A DNA stretch of 64,000 bases from Parabacteroides sp. (GCA_017481945.1 JAFUOJ010000011.1:124001-188000), one strand, 5' to 3'; counted from the stretch's first letter, positions 1-9,212 are shown. Numbers and translations are program-made. Notes: generated by a model not told the origin, from the sequence alone.

Positions 1-1
1 C

Positions 2-430
2 AGTCCGATTCGTCATTGGAAAGATGGAGCACATGGGAACCAGTTGAGTAAAGCTACTCTATTATTGGCCATCGACCAATTGCAACAGGAATTTCCAGAA
101 TCGGTCAACTATTTTCCTGCGTATGAGATTCTTCTCGATGAGTTAAGAGACTATCGTTTCTATACTGATGATATGTTACATCCTTCTCCGCAGGCAGTAG
201 AATATATCTGGGAACAATTTTCAAAAAATCTCTTTTCGCAAGAGACACTTCACCTCCTCAAAGAATGGCAAGAGATACAAAAAGCTATTCAGCACAAGCC
301 ATTCCAACCGGAAAGTGAGACTTATAAACGATTTATCTCGCAAACTTTGTTAAAGATGGAACGACTTAACGAGAAATTCCCTTTCTTTGATATTACAAAT
401 GAAATTGAGATATTAAAAAAGAAATTCTAA
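2..430 (+). CDS. GSCFA-family protein, C-terminal part (5' end outside window)
   Basis: The reading frame is open from base 2, so the gene begins before the window. The first visible residues read SPIRHWKDGAHGNQLSKATL, the block that follows the active-site region in GSCFA-domain proteins (an SGNH-hydrolase-like family common in Bacteroidetes). The remaining ~140 residues match the usual helical C-terminal end, including a YFPAYEI-LLDELRDYRFY stretch. The in-frame TTG at 44 is not a plausible start because homology continues upstream of it. The stop lies 20 bp before the murF-alr gene on the same strand, so the two are probably co-transcribed. The substrate of this family is not known to me. 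Confidence 0.85.
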   Translation, partial: SPIRHWKDGAHGNQLSKATLLLAIDQLQQEFPESVNYFPAYEILLDELRDYRFYTDDMLHPSPQAVEYIWEQFSKNLFSQETLHLLKEWQEIQKAIQHKPFQPESETYKRFISQTLLKMERLNEKFPFFDITNEIEILKKKF

Positions 431-450
431 CTTAATTATAGAGTCATAGA

Positions 451-2916
451 ATGGAATATTCAATAAAAGAAATCGCCAATATTTTGGGAGTTAGTTCCCA
501 AAATTTACAGGACGACAAGATCAGCATTTTACTTACTGACAGCCGTCGTCTCTCTTTTCCAGAACAAAGTCTATTCTTTGCCCTCCAGACAAAAACGAAC
601 GATGGACATCATTATATACAAGGATTATATAAGTTACGCGTACGTAACTTTGTTGTCAGCCAGCAACTTCCAGAATTCGAGTCAATGCCTGACGCTAACT
701 TCCTTGTCGTAAAAGACACGTTGAAAGCCCTTCAGAAGCTGGCAACCTACCATCGGAAACGTTTCGACATTCCAGTGATCGGCATTACCGGTAGTAATGG
801 GAAAACCATCGTCAAAGAATTTCTTTATCAATTATTACACAATGAATTCAACATTGTTCGCTCTCCTCGTAGCTATAACTCCCAATTAGGGGTTCCTTTA
901 TCCGTTTGGCAAATGAATGAAAAGAATACGTTAGGTATTTTTGAAGCAGGTATTTCCCAACCGGACGAGATGGAGCGTTTACAACCCATCATAGCTCCAA
1001 CAATCGGGGTTATCACCAATATTGGCGAAGCTCATCAAGAGAATTTTATCTCTTCCACCCAAAAGTGTCAAGAGAAATTAATGCTTTTCCAAGATTGTGA
1101 AGCAATTATTTATGACGGAGATAATGCTTTCATTGCGAATTGTATTGAGTCTGCCTGTCTTTCTCACAAAGCAATTACCTGGAGTCGTACTGATTCGGAA
1201 GCTCCTCTTTATATAGAATCCATCCAAAAGAAGAGATCGGAAAGTATCATTCATTGTACCCTATTGGGATTTGAGCGTACTTTCACGATTCCATTTACCG
1301 ATGACGCTTCGATTGAAAACGTCATTCATTGCATGGCAGTCATGTTATATCTAAAGCCTACCAGCGTTAGTGAAACGGAAAAGTTCAAGCGATTAGAACC
1401 GGTAGCCATGCGTTTGGAGGTCAAGCAAGGGATAAACAACTGCCTATTGATCAATGATACCTATAACTCGGATATTAATTCATTGGACATTGCACTGGAT
1501 TTCCAACAAAGTCGTCGGGTAGAAAAACCTTTAAAGTCTACCTTGATTCTTTCGGATATTCTTCAATCGGGAACTCTTCCCAAATCCCTTTATAAAAAGG
1601 TAGCCGATCTTGTCTCTCGTAAAAAAATTGATCGGATCATAGGGATTGGTCGAGACTTGAAAGAGTATGGAAATGTTTTCACCATTGAAAAAGAGTTCTA
1701 TCTGACAACAGATGAGTTTATTCAATCACCCTCTTTCAAGCAATTTAAAGATGAATTGATTTTAATAAAAGGTTCTCGTCGGTTCCACTTCGAACGAATC
1801 TCTGAATTATTGGAGAAGAAAGTACATGAGACAATTCTTGAGGTAAACTTAGACGCAATCGTTCATAACTTTAATTTCTATCGCTCGAAATTAAAACCGG
1901 AGACCAAGATGGTCTGCATGGTAAAAGCCTTTGGATATGGAGCCGGTTCATACGAGTTAGCGAAAACACTCCAAGAACACCGTTGTGACTACTTAGCAGT
2001 AGCGGTAGCCGACGAGGGTGCGGAGTTGAGAAAAGAGGGTATCTCCATTCCGTTAATCGTGATGAATCCGGAATTTAGTAGCTTCAATGTTCTATTTGAG
2101 AATCAATTGGAACCGGAGGTTTATAGTTTCCGACTATTGGACGCGATCATTAAAGAGACGGAACGCAGAGGGATTACCTCCTATCCTATCCATATCAAGA
2201 TTGACACAGGTATGCACCGTTTAGGTTTTCAACCCAGTGATATTCCGGAAATATGTAAACGTCTAAGAGAGCAAAGCGGAGTGATTGCCCGCTCAGTATT
2301 CTCTCACTTGGTAGGGAGCGATTCTTATATCTTCGATGATTTCACAAAAAAACAATTAGATACCTTTACGAAGGCGGCCTCCGAATTGGAAAACGGATTG
2401 GACTATAAGGTAATCAAGCATATCTTAAATTCTGCCGGAATCGAACGTTTCACCGACTATCAAATGGATATGGTACGTTTAGGGATAGGGCTCTATGGAG
2501 TAAGTGCTTCCGGACTAAAAGGATTACGTAATATAAGCACGCTTAAAACTACGATTCTTCAAATACAAAACGTACCGGCAGGTGATTCTATCGGCTATAG
2601 CCGGAAGAGTTATGTAGAAAGAGATTCACGTATCGCCATTATTCCGATCGGTTATGCGGATGGCTTGGATCGCCATTTTAGTAATGGAAAGGGAGAAGTA
2701 TCCATTCGTGGACAACGTTGTCCTATCATAGGGAATATATGTATGGACGCCTGTATGATCGACGTAACGGATATTGACGCTCATGAGGGAGATACAGTAA
2801 TTCTTTTCGGGGAGGAGCTTCCAGTCACGGATTTATCCGATAAGTTGAATACGATTCCTTACGAGATTCTAACTTCCATATCCCCTCGGGTGAAACGTGT
2901 CTATTATCGAGAGTAA
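451..2916 (+). CDS. murF-alr: Bifunctional MurF ligase / alanine racemase
   Basis: This 821-residue protein joins two peptidoglycan-precursor enzymes. Residues ~1-455 are UDP-MurNAc-tripeptide:D-Ala-D-Ala ligase (MurF), with the ATP-binding loop GITGSNGKT near residue 110 and the LINDTYNSDI motif of Mur ligases near 330. Residues ~456-821 are a fold-type III alanine racemase, with the PLP-lysine block MVCMVKAFGYGAG near 485 and the SIGYSRKSY block near 690 that carries the catalytic tyrosine region. The racemase makes D-Ala and the ligase adds D-Ala-D-Ala to the precursor, both in the cytoplasm. The fusion is the known arrangement in Bacteroidetes, so it is not an assembly artefact. It follows the GSCFA gene at 20 bp and precedes fabI, which has its own promoter. 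Confidence 0.96.
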   Translation: MEYSIKEIANILGVSSQNLQDDKISILLTDSRRLSFPEQSLFFALQTKTNDGHHYIQGLYKLRVRNFVVSQQLPEFESMPDANFLVVKDTLKALQKLATYHRKRFDIPVIGITGSNGKTIVKEFLYQLLHNEFNIVRSPRSYNSQLGVPLSVWQMNEKNTLGIFEAGISQPDEMERLQPIIAPTIGVITNIGEAHQENFISSTQKCQEKLMLFQDCEAIIYDGDNAFIANCIESACLSHKAITWSRTDSEAPLYIESIQKKRSESIIHCTLLGFERTFTIPFTDDASIENVIHCMAVMLYLKPTSVSETEKFKRLEPVAMRLEVKQGINNCLLINDTYNSDINSLDIALDFQQSRRVEKPLKSTLILSDILQSGTLPKSLYKKVADLVSRKKIDRIIGIGRDLKEYGNVFTIEKEFYLTTDEFIQSPSFKQFKDELILIKGSRRFHFERISELLEKKVHETILEVNLDAIVHNFNFYRSKLKPETKMVCMVKAFGYGAGSYELAKTLQEHRCDYLAVAVADEGAELRKEGISIPLIVMNPEFSSFNVLFENQLEPEVYSFRLLDAIIKETERRGITSYPIHIKIDTGMHRLGFQPSDIPEICKRLREQSGVIARSVFSHLVGSDSYIFDDFTKKQLDTFTKAASELENGLDYKVIKHILNSAGIERFTDYQMDMVRLGIGLYGVSASGLKGLRNISTLKTTILQIQNVPAGDSIGYSRKSYVERDSRIAIIPIGYADGLDRHFSNGKGEVSIRGQRCPIIGNICMDACMIDVTDIDAHEGDTVILFGEELPVTDLSDKLNTIPYEILTSISPRVKRVYYRE

Positions 2917-2925
2917 CGAGAGTAA

Positions 2926-2956
2926 TTGGATATGTTGCACATTTTGCGTACTTTTG
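2926..2956 (+). promoter_or_regulatory. Bacteroidetes-type promoter for fabI
   Basis: TTGG at 2926-2929 and TACTTTTG at 2949-2956 are separated by exactly 19 bp, matching the Bacteroidetes primary-sigma consensus TTTG-N19-TAnnTTTG apart from one base in the -33 box. Transcription would begin ~2963, leaving a leader of about 18 bases before the fabI ATG at 2981. Confidence 0.7.
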
Positions 2957-2980
2957 TGCCGTAATTTATAATTTATAGGT

Positions 2981-3838
2981 ATGAGTCATAATTTATTGAA
3001 AGGCAAGCGAGGCATTATTTTCGGTGCGCTGAATGAGATGTCTATCGCCTGGAAAGTGGCAGAAAGAGCCGTAGAAGAAGGAGCAACCATTACTTTAAGT
3101 AATACACCTATCGCCGTTCGCATGGGTCAGGTAGATGCATTAGCAGAAAAGTTACACGCCGAAGTAATACCGGCAGACGCAACCAGCGTAGAAGATTTGG
3201 AAAACGTATTCTCTAAATCAGTAGAAATATTAGGAGGCAAGATTGACTTTGTTTTACATTCTATCGGTATGAGTCCAAACGTGCGTAAGAAACGTACATA
3301 CGACGATTTGGATTATAGCATGTTGGAAAAGACATTGGACATCTCTGCTATCTCTTTTCATAAGATGTTACAAGTAGCTAAAAAGCAGGACGCAATCGCC
3401 GAATATGGTTCGGTTATCGCTCTCTCTTACGTAGCTGCTCAACGTACTTTCTTCGGATATAATGACATGGCGGACGCAAAGAGCCTTTTGGAATCCATTG
3501 CTCGTAGCTTCGGATATATTTATGGTCGTGAGAAAAATGTACGTATCAATACCATTTCACAATCTCCTACGGTCACAACGGCCGGAAGTGGTGTAAAGGG
3601 AATGGAACATTTGTTAGATTTCTCAGCCAAGATGAGTCCATTAGGAAATGCGACGGCAGATGAATGTGCGGACTATTGCGTGATGATGTTCTCCGACTTC
3701 ACTCGTAAGGTCACAATGCAGAACCTCTACCACGATGGTGGCTTCTCAAGCATGGGTATGAGCCTTCGTGCCATGAACCAGTATAGCAAAGGATTAGAAG
3801 AATATACGGACGAAAACGGAAAGATTATTTACGGATAA
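2981..3838 (+). CDS. fabI: Enoyl-[acyl-carrier-protein] reductase (FabI)
   Basis: This 285-residue short-chain-dehydrogenase-like protein catalyses the last reduction of the fatty-acid elongation cycle, NAD(P)H-dependent reduction of trans-2-enoyl-ACP, in the cytoplasm. The N-terminal GKRGIIFGALNEMSIAWKVA is the modified nucleotide-binding turn of FabI rather than the classical TGxxxGxG. VLHSIGMSP and the Y-x6-K pair in GYNDMADAKSLL (about residues 165-172) form the active site. The length is slightly above the ~260 residues of enterobacterial FabI, as is usual in Bacteroidetes. It has its own promoter and is followed by a stem-loop. This is the triclosan-target family, but no resistance inference is made. 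Confidence 0.95.
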   Translation: MSHNLLKGKRGIIFGALNEMSIAWKVAERAVEEGATITLSNTPIAVRMGQVDALAEKLHAEVIPADATSVEDLENVFSKSVEILGGKIDFVLHSIGMSPNVRKKRTYDDLDYSMLEKTLDISAISFHKMLQVAKKQDAIAEYGSVIALSYVAAQRTFFGYNDMADAKSLLESIARSFGYIYGREKNVRINTISQSPTVTTAGSGVKGMEHLLDFSAKMSPLGNATADECADYCVMMFSDFTRKVTMQNLYHDGGFSSMGMSLRAMNQYSKGLEEYTDENGKIIYG

Positions 3839-3850
3839 TCCGATCTTCTT

Positions 3851-3891
3851 TAGATAATGGAGAATCTCCCCAGGGGCTTGTCCATTATCTA
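3851..3891 (+). terminator. Stem-loop between fabI and the tsaC-like gene
   Basis: TAGATAATGGA (3851-3861) is perfectly complementary to TCCATTATCTA (3881-3891), with a small inner CCCC/GGGG pairing in the loop. There is no clear T-run after it, so it may be an attenuating or processing hairpin rather than a full terminator. Confidence 0.45.
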
Positions 3892-3913
3892 TCATTAATT
3901 ATCAACAACGATT

Positions 3914-4522
3914 ATGCTTGTCAAAATTTATCCCGAAAACCCTAATCTTAGGGAGATAGACAAGGTTGTCAATATCCTACGTGATGGAGGTTTAGTAATC
4001 TATCCTACGGATACGGTTTACGCCATCGGGTGTGACGCGCTCAATGTTCGGGCCGTAGAGAAGATATGTCAGCTCAAAGGGGTGAACCCACAAAAAAGTA
4101 ACCTATCTATCATCTGTTATGATTTGTCCAACCTCAGTGAGTATGCCAAAGTAAGTAATATGGCATTCAAGCTCATGAAGAAGAACCTACCGGGAGCTTT
4201 TACCTTCATCCTCCCTACCAGTAGTGAGCTTCCTAAAATCTATAAGAATCGGAAAGAGGTAGGTATCCGTGTGCCTGATAATAATATCATTCGCACTTTG
4301 GTACAAGAATTAGGGAATCCTATCCTGACCATGTCCATACATGATGAAGATGATATTATCGAATACAGTACTGATCCGGAACTCATCGAAGAGAAGTTTG
4401 AGAACTCAGTTGATCTTGTGATTGACGGGGGATATGGGGGGACGGAACCATCTACCGTAGTCGATTGTACGACGGATGACTTCGAGATTATCCGCCAAGG
4501 AAAAGGTGAATTAATTTATTAA
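3914..4522 (+). CDS. L-threonylcarbamoyladenylate synthase (YrdC/Sua5 family)
   Basis: This 202-residue protein has the YrdC fold, which makes threonylcarbamoyl-AMP from threonine, bicarbonate and ATP, the first step of t6A37 modification of ANN-decoding tRNAs. Visible family blocks are GGLVIYPTDTVYAIGCDA near residue 30, KICQLKG near 55 and the PGAFTFILP and VGIRVPDN blocks in the middle. It lacks the extra C-terminal Sua5 domain, so it is a single-domain TsaC/YciO-type protein. The YciO subgroup is often of uncertain activity, so the exact role is inferred. It lies 15 bp before dgt and is probably co-transcribed with it. Confidence 0.85.
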   Translation: MLVKIYPENPNLREIDKVVNILRDGGLVIYPTDTVYAIGCDALNVRAVEKICQLKGVNPQKSNLSIICYDLSNLSEYAKVSNMAFKLMKKNLPGAFTFILPTSSELPKIYKNRKEVGIRVPDNNIIRTLVQELGNPILTMSIHDEDDIIEYSTDPELIEEKFENSVDLVIDGGYGGTEPSTVVDCTTDDFEIIRQGKGELIY

Positions 4523-4537
4523 GTAGCGCATATAAAG

Positions 4538-5863
4538 ATGAATTGGGACCAATTACTCTCCGGGAAACGCTTCGGCATGGAGGAATATCACGAACGTAAG
4601 CATGAACGTACCGATTTCCAACGGGACTATGACCGTCTGATATTCTCCTCTCCTTTCCGTCGTCTTCAAAACAAGACACAAGTATTTCCCTTACCGGGAA
4701 GTATCTTCGTACATAACCGTTTGACCCATAGCTTGGAGGTCTCCTGCGTAGGACGCTCTTTGGGGAATAACGTTGCCAAGGGATTAATGCAAAAATATCC
4801 GGATGGAAGTATTAACTTCCCAGAGATCGGCTCTATCGTCTCCGCAGCCTGCCTGGCGCATGATATGGGGAATCCCCCCTTCGGTCACTCCGGTGAACGG
4901 GCTATCTCCGCCTACTTCTCCGAGGGGAACGGCCAGCAACTGCAAGAAAAGATCTTAGCCGAGGGGGGACGTTTCGATGATTTCCTTCACTTCGAAGGGA
5001 ATGCCAACGCAATGCGCCTTCTTACTCATCAATTTATCGGACGGAGAAAGGGTGGTTTTGCCCTCACCTATAGTACGTTGGCTTCCATCATCAAGTACCC
5101 CTATTCCTCCCTATATGCAGGTAAGAAGGGAAAATTCGGGTTCTTCCAATCTGAGGAAAGCAGCTATCTGCAAATAGCCAAAGAGTTAGGTATCGGTCGG
5201 AACCCGGAAGATGAGAACAAGTTTGTCCGCTATCCCCTTGTCTATTTAGTAGAAGCAGCGGATGACATCTGTTACCAGATTATGGACATCGAAGACGCTT
5301 GTAAGCTCCATATCCTCACGACCGAAGAGGCAATCCATCTCCTACAGAACTTCTTCGAAGGGGCTCGCTTGGAGCATATCAAACGTATCATGCAGACGGT
5401 AGACGATACGAACGAGCAGATAGCCTACCTTCGTTCCTGTATCATCGGCCTACTGGTAGACGAATGTTCCCGTGTCTTTTTAGAAAATGAAGAGGAGATT
5501 CTCAAAGGAACCTATCATACGCCTCTGATTGATAAGATATGTACCCCAGCCAAACAGGCCTATGACACCTGTTCGGAGACTGCCTTCAAAAAGATCTATC
5601 GGGCTAAGGAGGTCTTAGACATCGAGCTGGCCGGTTATCATATCTTTAGTCATCTCATCGACACGCTGACGGAGGCTGTCATGAATCAAAATCATGCTTA
5701 TAGTAAACTCATCCTCCAACGCATTCCGGAGCAATACGACACACATGCCCCCACCGTCTATGGCAAGGTACAATGTGTGCTCGATTACATCTCCGGCATG
5801 ACAGATGTGTACGCTTTGGACCTATATAGGAAGATTACGGGGATGAGTCTACCGGCTGTATAA
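4538..5863 (+). CDS. dgt: dGTPase-like HD-domain triphosphohydrolase
   Basis: The 441-residue protein belongs to the deoxyguanosinetriphosphate triphosphohydrolase family, which cleaves dGTP (or other dNTPs) to deoxynucleoside and tripolyphosphate. The N-terminal block DFQRDYDRLIFSSPFRRLQNKTQVFP is typical of the family. The HD metal site is spread over NRLTHSLEVS (His, about residue 63) and AACLAHDMGNPPFGHSGE (His-Asp, about residue 110). A third block, VEAADDICYQIMDIEDA, supplies the later aspartate. The full length and motif order agree with the family. It is 15 bp downstream of the YrdC-like gene. Confidence 0.92.
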   Translation: MNWDQLLSGKRFGMEEYHERKHERTDFQRDYDRLIFSSPFRRLQNKTQVFPLPGSIFVHNRLTHSLEVSCVGRSLGNNVAKGLMQKYPDGSINFPEIGSIVSAACLAHDMGNPPFGHSGERAISAYFSEGNGQQLQEKILAEGGRFDDFLHFEGNANAMRLLTHQFIGRRKGGFALTYSTLASIIKYPYSSLYAGKKGKFGFFQSEESSYLQIAKELGIGRNPEDENKFVRYPLVYLVEAADDICYQIMDIEDACKLHILTTEEAIHLLQNFFEGARLEHIKRIMQTVDDTNEQIAYLRSCIIGLLVDECSRVFLENEEEILKGTYHTPLIDKICTPAKQAYDTCSETAFKKIYRAKEVLDIELAGYHIFSHLIDTLTEAVMNQNHAYSKLILQRIPEQYDTHAPTVYGKVQCVLDYISGMTDVYALDLYRKITGMSLPAV

Positions 5864-5900
5864 GGGGGGAGGGAATATTTCTTTCAAAATGGGCACAACG

Positions 5901-6626
5901 ATGAAACATAAGCTACAATTAATCCTTGTTTTTTTAGTTTTTTCAATCTCTATATACGGGCACAAACCCGTATATAGAGATTCTCTTTTTCTATCTAAAA
6001 GTGAGTTAATAACCCCTTCAGGGACAAACTTGCCAAACGTAGTCCCCTCCTACAAACTGACACACGAATGGCAGAGGCATAAAACCTTTCAGACGTTAGG
6101 ATGGACTGCCTTAGGGACCGGGACAACCCTGATGATCGTTGGTGCGGGTGGTTCCTATTTTAAGAACGAAGAGAGTACACTGTTTTATAGCCTATTCTAT
6201 TCCGGCATAGCAGTGACATCTTCCAGTATTCCCTTGTTTGTTTACTCTATTAAAAATAAACAGAAAGCTCTAAACGAGGAAACTGATTCTGGTTATAAAC
6301 AGACAGTGAGGTGGAAAAGACATAAAACACTACAGACCTTGGGATGGGTTACTTGGGGTACGGGAACAACCTTAATGTTGGTTGGATTTATCGGACAGGA
6401 GATTGAGACGAAACCTTACAAACCTGTCAATCATTATTATTTCAGAAGATTGGGATATGTCGGGGTCGGTCTGACAGCAGCCAGTATTCCTCTGTTTGCA
6501 TTCTCCATCAAGGACGAAAATAGGGCACATGCCCTAAGCATAGGGAGTTGTTCTTTAACAAAACCTTTGCGAAACGGTGCGGGAATAGCCTATACTCCCG
6601 GAGTCTCCCTTGGGTTCAACTTTTAA
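5901..6626 (+). CDS. Secreted or membrane protein with an internal duplication, function unknown
   Basis: I do not recognise this ~241-residue protein. The chosen ATG at 5901 gives a clean signal peptide (MKHKLQLILVFLVFSISIYG); an ATG at 5889 adds four residues. The body contains two copies of one module: THEWQRHKTFQTLGWTALGTGTTLMIVG and, about 85 residues later, TVRWKRHKTLQTLGWVTWGTGTTLMLVG. Each copy is followed by a second hydrophobic stretch ending SIPLFV/AYSIKNK or SIPLFAFSIKDE, giving about four membrane-spanning segments. The end, GVSLGFNF, resembles the last strand of an outer-membrane protein. The signal-peptide codons overlap a perfect 16-bp inverted repeat. It follows dgt and converges on rsgA. 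Confidence 0.75.
   Translation: MKHKLQLILVFLVFSISIYGHKPVYRDSLFLSKSELITPSGTNLPNVVPSYKLTHEWQRHKTFQTLGWTALGTGTTLMIVGAGGSYFKNEESTLFYSLFYSGIAVTSSSIPLFVYSIKNKQKALNEETDSGYKQTVRWKRHKTLQTLGWVTWGTGTTLMLVGFIGQEIETKPYKPVNHYYFRRLGYVGVGLTAASIPLFAFSIKDENRAHALSIGSCSLTKPLRNGAGIAYTPGVSLGFNF
5945..5982. repeat. Perfect 16-bp inverted repeat inside a signal-peptide coding region
   Basis: AATCTCTATATACGGG (5945-5960) and its exact reverse complement (5967-5982) flank a 6-base loop, CACAAA. The hairpin falls about 45-80 bases after the start codon of the duplicated-repeat gene and would form in its mRNA close to the translation start. Confidence 0.85.
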
Positions 6627-6635
6627 AGAGATTCC

Positions 6636-6677
6636 ATGACAATTATTACAATAATGACAAATGACAATTATTACAAT
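6636..6677. repeat. Two direct copies of a 17-bp sequence at 25-bp spacing
   Basis: ATGACAATTATTACAAT occurs at 6636-6652 and again at 6661-6677. The copies fill the short gap between the converging duplicated-repeat gene and rsgA. No convincing terminator stem is visible here. Confidence 0.8.
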
Positions 6678-6692
6678 TACAAAAAGAGTTGA

Positions 6693-7625
6693 TCAATACT
6701 CCTCCCTGTATTTGCTCTCCTGTTTGTCCTCCATGATATTCAGGTAACTCTTATAGCGAGACTCACTGATGTAATGCTCCTCTACAGCACGAAGAACGGC
6801 ACAACCGGGTTCATGACGATGGGAACAATTATTAAATCGACAATCGGAAGAGAACTTGAATATCTCAGGGAAGTAGTGAGCAATCTCGGCTCCCTCCATC
6901 TCAATGGTCCCAAAGCCCTTGATTCCCGGAGTGTCAATCAAATAACCTCCTTGAGGTAAGGGGATCATCTCGGAGAAAGTAGTCGTATGCATACCCTTAT
7001 TATGATACTCGGATATATCTCCCGTCCGTAGGTTCACACCGGGTATCAGCTTATTGATAATGGTGGATTTACCTACTCCTGAATGTCCAGACAACAGGGT
7101 AATCTTTCCTTGTAGATCGGCTTTCAACTCTTCCAAGCCCTCTTCGGTACGGGCACATAGTTTGGAACAGGGATAGCCAATCGTCGTATAGAGATGAATC
7201 AGGCCGTCTAAGAGGGCTAAATCATCACCATGATAGCGATCAATCTTATTGAAGACTAACTTTACGGGGATACGATAGGCCTCGGCTGTAGCAAGAAAAC
7301 GATCAATAAAAACGGTAGTCGTAATCGGATAATTGACCGTTACGATCAGCATAGCCTGATCTACATTGGCCGCGATGATGTGCGCCTGCTTGGATAGATT
7401 GGAGGCACGCCGGATGATGTAGTTCTTCCGATCCTCTATTTCAGTAATGAAAGCAGTCCCCTCCGTATTGATGTCAATCCTCACTAAGTCACCTACGGCT
7501 ACAGGGTTCGTCGTACGTATCTCTTTCAAACGGAAGTTTCCTTTGATTTTACTTTCAATATCACGTCCATCTTCCGTACGAACCGTGTACCAACTTCCGG
7601 TATTTTTGATCACCAGCCCTTTCAT
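6693..7625 (-). CDS. rsgA: Small-subunit-dependent ribosome GTPase RsgA
   Basis: This 310-residue GTPase assists late 30S maturation and couples GTP hydrolysis to 30S binding. An N-terminal OB-type domain (about 1-70) is followed by a circularly permuted GTPase domain, recognisable because NKID (126-129) precedes the P-loop GHSGVGKS (180-187) and the DTPG block follows at about 230. The C-terminal zinc site is visible as [14 protein letters not shown] near residue 270. These features and the length fit the family well. It lies downstream of frr, separated by a 13-bp-stem hairpin. Confidence 0.95.
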   Translation of the reverse strand: MKGLVIKNTGSWYTVRTEDGRDIESKIKGNFRLKEIRTTNPVAVGDLVRIDINTEGTAFITEIEDRKNYIIRRASNLSKQAHIIAANVDQAMLIVTVNYPITTTVFIDRFLATAEAYRIPVKLVFNKIDRYHGDDLALLDGLIHLYTTIGYPCSKLCARTEEGLEELKADLQGKITLLSGHSGVGKSTIINKLIPGVNLRTGDISEYHNKGMHTTTFSEMIPLPQGGYLIDTPGIKGFGTIEMEGAEIAHYFPEIFKFSSDCRFNNCSHRHEPGCAVLRAVEEHYISESRYKSYLNIMEDKQESKYREEY

Positions 7626-7639
7626 GTCTATCGTAATAA

Positions 7640-7670
7640 TTGAGCGTTAAGAGTGATTCTTAACGCTCAA
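7640..7670 (-). terminator. 13-bp stem-loop between frr and rsgA
   Basis: TTGAGCGTTAAGA (7640-7652) pairs perfectly with 7658-7670 around a 5-base loop. In the minus-strand direction the following bases are AT-rich without a long U-run, so it may only partly terminate transcription from frr. Confidence 0.55.
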
Positions 7671-7676
7671 CTTTAT

Positions 7677-8240
7677 TTATACAGTCATTATTTCTTTTTC
7701 TTTAGCAGCGTAGAGGTCATCTACCTTCTTGATGTATTTATCGTGAACTTTTTGAACATCGGCTTCGGCGTCTTTCTCTACGTCCTCCGGAGTCCCCTCC
7801 GTCTTGATACTCTTCTTCAATTGTTCAATGGCTTCACGACGTGCATTACGAATACTAATCTTAGCTGTTTCCGCTTCTTGTTTCGATTGTTTTGCCAATT
7901 GGCGACGACGTTCTTCCGTCAAAGGAGGGATACCTAAACGAATCACTTCTCCATTGTTCTCCGGCGTAATGCCTACTTCTGAATCCAAGATACCTTTTTC
8001 TATATCACGGATGATTTTCTTTTCCCAAGGAGTAATCATGATTGTTCGTGCGTCCGGGACAGTTACCGTAGCGACGTTGGTCAATGGAACCGGAGCACCA
8101 TAGTACATCACTCGTACGCAATCCAAGATCTTTGGATTGGCTTTACCTGCACGGATGTGAGATAATTGTTCATCTAAATAATCAATAGCAAAAGTCATTT
8201 TCTCTTCTGCTGCCTTCACATATTGCTTTATATCTGCCAT
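7677..8240 (-). CDS. frr: Ribosome recycling factor
   Basis: The 187-residue protein matches ribosome recycling factor in length and motifs. The N-terminal helix ends in [15 protein letters not shown], followed by the small domain with [27 protein letters not shown] and the long second and third helices ([31 protein letters not shown]). With EF-G it splits post-termination ribosomes in the cytoplasm. It has its own exact-spacing promoter, and pyrH lies immediately upstream on the same strand, an order common in bacteria. Confidence 0.97.
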   Translation of the reverse strand: MADIKQYVKAAEEKMTFAIDYLDEQLSHIRAGKANPKILDCVRVMYYGAPVPLTNVATVTVPDARTIMITPWEKKIIRDIEKGILDSEVGITPENNGEVIRLGIPPLTEERRRQLAKQSKQEAETAKISIRNARREAIEQLKKSIKTEGTPEDVEKDAEADVQKVHDKYIKKVDDLYAAKEKEIMTV

Positions 8241-8274
8241 AAGGATGATTTTTTTAATTTATTGTTCGGATAAA

Positions 8275-8305
8275 CAAAAGTAGTAAAGTTTTCTTATCCG
8301 ACAAA
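8275..8305 (-). promoter_or_regulatory. Promoter for frr
   Basis: On the minus strand, TTTG (8302-8305) and TACTTTTG (8275-8282) are separated by exactly 19 bp, a complete match to the Bacteroidetes consensus. The start codon of frr lies about 28 bp past the expected transcription start. Confidence 0.8.
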
Positions 8306-8334
8306 CGGTTTCACGTATATCTCTCAAATATAGC

Positions 8335-9045
8335 TCAATTATGAACCAATGTCCCTATATTTTCTCCACTCATCACCTTCTTTAAATTCCCATTGGTATC
8401 CATATCGAAGACGATAATCGGAAGGTTATTCTCTTTACACATGGTGGTAGCCGTAAGGTCCATCACCTTTAAACCTCGATGATAAATCTCATCATAAGTA
8501 ATATCAGAGAACTTCGTTGCTGTCGGATCTTTCTCCGGATCAGCTGTATAAATACCATCCACACGAGTTCCTTTCAACATGACATCGGCTTCGATTTCAA
8601 TACCTCGTAAGGAAGAACCTGTATCAGTCGTAAAGAAAGGGTTACCGGTTCCACCCGACAAGATTACGACATTCCCCTGTTCCAATAGCTCAATCGCACG
8701 CCATTTATTATAAAACTCACCGATCGGTTCCATACGAATAGCTGTTAACACTTTTGCTTTCACACCATGAGCAACCAAAGCAGAACTTAACGCCAAGCTA
8801 TTAATCACGGTTGCCAGCATACCCATCTGATCTCCCTTTACCCGATCAAAGCCTTTAGACGCTCCACTCAACCCACGAAAGATATTTCCTCCGCCTATTA
8901 CGATCCCGATTTGTACACCCATCTCGGCAATCTCCTTGATCTGTGTAGCATATTCATTCAGACGTACTTCGTCTATACCATATTGTTTTCCTCCCATAAG
9001 CGACTCACCGCTTAATTTCAAAAGAATACGTTTGTATTGAGCCAT
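8335..9045 (-). CDS. pyrH: UMP kinase
   Basis: UMP kinase phosphorylates UMP to UDP in pyrimidine nucleotide synthesis. The ATG at 9045 gives the expected N-terminus MAQYKRILLKLSGESLMGG with a total of 236 residues; a longer reading from 9096 would place the promoter inside the coding region. Family blocks are GGGNIFRG near residue 60, GTGNPFFTTD near 135 and ADVMLKGTRVDGIYTADP near 160. It belongs to the amino-acid-kinase fold and acts as a hexamer in other bacteria. The order pyrH-frr on the minus strand is widely conserved. Confidence 0.97.
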   Translation of the reverse strand: MAQYKRILLKLSGESLMGGKQYGIDEVRLNEYATQIKEIAEMGVQIGIVIGGGNIFRGLSGASKGFDRVKGDQMGMLATVINSLALSSALVAHGVKAKVLTAIRMEPIGEFYNKWRAIELLEQGNVVILSGGTGNPFFTTDTGSSLRGIEIEADVMLKGTRVDGIYTADPEKDPTATKFSDITYDEIYHRGLKVMDLTATTMCKENNLPIIVFDMDTNGNLKKVMSGENIGTLVHN

Positions 9046-9074
9046 ATTATTTTTAATTATTAGATGTTTATTCA

Positions 9075-9105
9075 CAAAAGTACAGTATTTCAACAATCTG
9101 ACAAT
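9075..9105 (-). promoter_or_regulatory. Promoter for pyrH
   Basis: On the minus strand, ATTG (9102-9105) and TACTTTTG (9075-9082) are 19 bp apart. The expected start, about 9068, lies upstream of the ATG at 9045 and supports that start codon. Confidence 0.75.
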
Positions 9106-9212
9106 ACCCCTTCTTCATTTTATTAACAGGAAAGGGAAAACAAAGAAGTTTCCCCTCTTGTTCTCTTGGAAACAAAAAGATGATATAGTATTTATTTTTA
9201 AAACGTATCGGT

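Noticed and set aside
5889-5900. Start of the duplicated-repeat protein at 5889
   Set aside because: ATG 5901 gives a typical signal peptide; the extra MGTT adds nothing, although it cannot be excluded.
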